From Lachnoclostridium sp. UBA7122 (GTDB lineage Bacteria > Bacillota > Clostridia > Lachnospirales > Lachnospiraceae): a stretch of 24,014 nt of DNA. The notes beneath the pieces are model-generated. The model worked only from the letters and a program-made list of their open reading frames with translations, was not told the DNA's origin and did not search any database. Every line of letters begins with the position of its first letter. Within the stretch, counting starts at the first letter, position 1. Made by a program: the position numbers and the translations under genes. Shown here piece after piece: positions 22,977 to 24,014 of the stretch. The stretch covers positions 6,133 through 30,146 of the forward strand of contig DKXQ01000069.1 of assembly GCA_002493085.1 (NCBI GenBank), read 5' to 3'.

Positions 22977-23984
22977 TTAATTAAGAAATTTAGGTTTTAA
23001 TTTAATACGTAAGTCGTTGCCAATTATCATATAGAAATCATAGTATCCTGTAAAACGGGAAAAAATACGTTCATTATATTTGTTGCGCATTTCTGTAAAA
23101 GAAAGGTTTGTGGATATAATAGTTGGTTTTCTATTCAGATGCCTTTCTTCTATAAAATGATAAAGCTGTGATGATGTAAAGCTGTTGACAAGTTCTGTAC
23201 CGAGGTCGTCGATAATAAGAAGGTCAGTTCTGAATATATCTGAAATCTGTCTTTCATCCGGAACGCTATTGTCACCATTGCCAAATTTGTTTTCTTCTAA
23301 GATTGTAAATAACTGTATTGCTGTCAGATAGACAACAGTATGTAATGTGTCAAGCAGCGCTTTTGCAATGCAGTGGGTCATAAATGACTTGCCCACACCG
23401 GCAGGACCATAAAATATAATATTATTATAAGTATTATCGAAATTCTTTACATAGTCAAGACATATATTTTTAATTCTAATAATATTCTGCCTTGGTGTAA
23501 GATCAACATTGTCATTTACAATCTGGTCATCATAGTATTTTTCTGAAAATGTACTAAAGTTTTCAGATTTAAGAACTTCCATAATGTTTGAAGACTGGTA
23601 AAGTAATGCTATTTTGCGCTGTTTAAGGCATTGGCAGGGTTTATTGTCTATATATCCTGTATCATGGCATAATTTACAGTTGTATATAGGTGCAAGATAA
23701 TCCGCCGGATAACCATTATCTGTTAAAAGCTGGCATTTTTTTGCTTTAAGTGCTTTTTTTCTGTCTATATAAGTGGAACTGTTATAACTATTTTTGCCAG
23801 GATTTAAAAGTTCCTGGCGTGCATAATCAGCAGAGAGCTGTACAATCTGTTGCTGTATGGAATGTATTTCAGGAATTTTTTCACAGACCTCAGCATATCT
23901 TTCTTCTGCTATATGGTGGTTTTTCAGACGTATCTGGTCGTACTGGTACATAATATCCTGGTATTGTGCATTGGAAATTCCCAT
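22977..23984 (-). CDS. dnaC: DnaC/DnaI-type helicase loader ATPase
   Basis: The 335-residue AAA+ ATPase has an N-terminal helical segment (about 1-95), a Cys cluster (Cys103, Cys106, Cys117, Cys119: YNCKLCHDTG and KPCQC) like the zinc motif of DnaI, Walker A GPAGVGKS (193-200) and Walker B LLIIDDLGTE (Asp259-Asp260). The STNLS sensor 1 region and an arginine-rich NERIFSRF follow. Such proteins load the replicative helicase at the origin or at restart sites. ATG 23984 has AGGAGG six bases upstream. The upstream gene lies outside the window; in Clostridia it is often a DnaD-like primosome gene, an inference. Confidence 0.93.
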   Translation of the reverse strand: MGISNAQYQDIMYQYDQIRLKNHHIAEERYAEVCEKIPEIHSIQQQIVQLSADYARQELLNPGKNSYNSSTYIDRKKALKAKKCQLLTDNGYPADYLAPIYNCKLCHDTGYIDNKPCQCLKQRKIALLYQSSNIMEVLKSENFSTFSEKYYDDQIVNDNVDLTPRQNIIRIKNICLDYVKNFDNTYNNIIFYGPAGVGKSFMTHCIAKALLDTLHTVVYLTAIQLFTILEENKFGNGDNSVPDERQISDIFRTDLLIIDDLGTELVNSFTSSQLYHFIEERHLNRKPTIISTNLSFTEMRNKYNERIFSRFTGYYDFYMIIGNDLRIKLKPKFLN

Positions 23985-24014
23985 ATGTAGCCTCCTCTTA
24001 AAAATGTGTATATT

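Overview
The window looks like a chromosomal segment of a low-GC Firmicute, most likely a gut-type Lachnospiraceae or related Clostridia. This rests on the AT-rich intergenic DNA, strong GGAGG ribosome binding sites, a transcriptional T-box leader in front of ileS, and the gene families present (DegV, YugP-type peptidase, DUF1015, Thermus/type-2-like IleRS, PcrA with a C-terminal RNAP-binding-type domain). It is an inference from gene content; no rRNA, tRNA, CRISPR, phage or transposase gene was seen.

Region 1 (1-5230, + strand) is a probable operon. A hairpin, an extended -10 promoter and two spaced palindromes precede a DegV fatty-acid-binding protein, a YugP-like membrane zinc peptidase, a GH53-like lipoprotein and a secreted L,D-transpeptidase, closed by a terminator. 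The GH53-like protein has lost both catalytic glutamates, and its reading frame breaks in an 11-A run with the last ~60 residues continuing in the -1 frame. Region 2 (5233-10898, + strand) has its own promoter and carries DUF1015, glgB, an MscS channel and a CorA transporter, ending at a bidirectional terminator.

Region 3 (10903-16154, - strand) reads tyrA, pcrA, a small acidic-tailed membrane protein, then argH. tyrA and pcrA are probably co-transcribed from a promoter divergent to ileS. argH is preceded by a strong terminator and by a palindrome that could be an ArgR site. Region 4 (16226-19788, + strand) is ileS with a complete regulatory unit: consensus promoter, structured leader, an antiterminator with a UGGU bulge, and a competing intrinsic terminator. 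The T-box sequence is diverged from the usual consensus.

Region 5 (19788-21780) is a small accessory island between the convergent core genes ileS and prs. It holds a 5'-truncated DNA methyltransferase, a complete Dam-family adenine methyltransferase with its own promoter and an atypical DSPY motif, and a 330-base tail with several hairpins. A 9-bp direct repeat (TATCTGACA) lies at both ends. No restriction endonuclease is visible, so these look like orphan methyltransferases or restriction-modification remains. Region 6 (21782-23984, - strand) is a DnaC/DnaI-type helicase loader followed by prs, probably one operon entering from beyond the right edge.

The most interesting items are the frameshifted, catalytically dead GH53-like lipoprotein, the paired palindromes before degV, the diverged T-box, and the methyltransferase island. 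I did not find a clear new multi-gene system.
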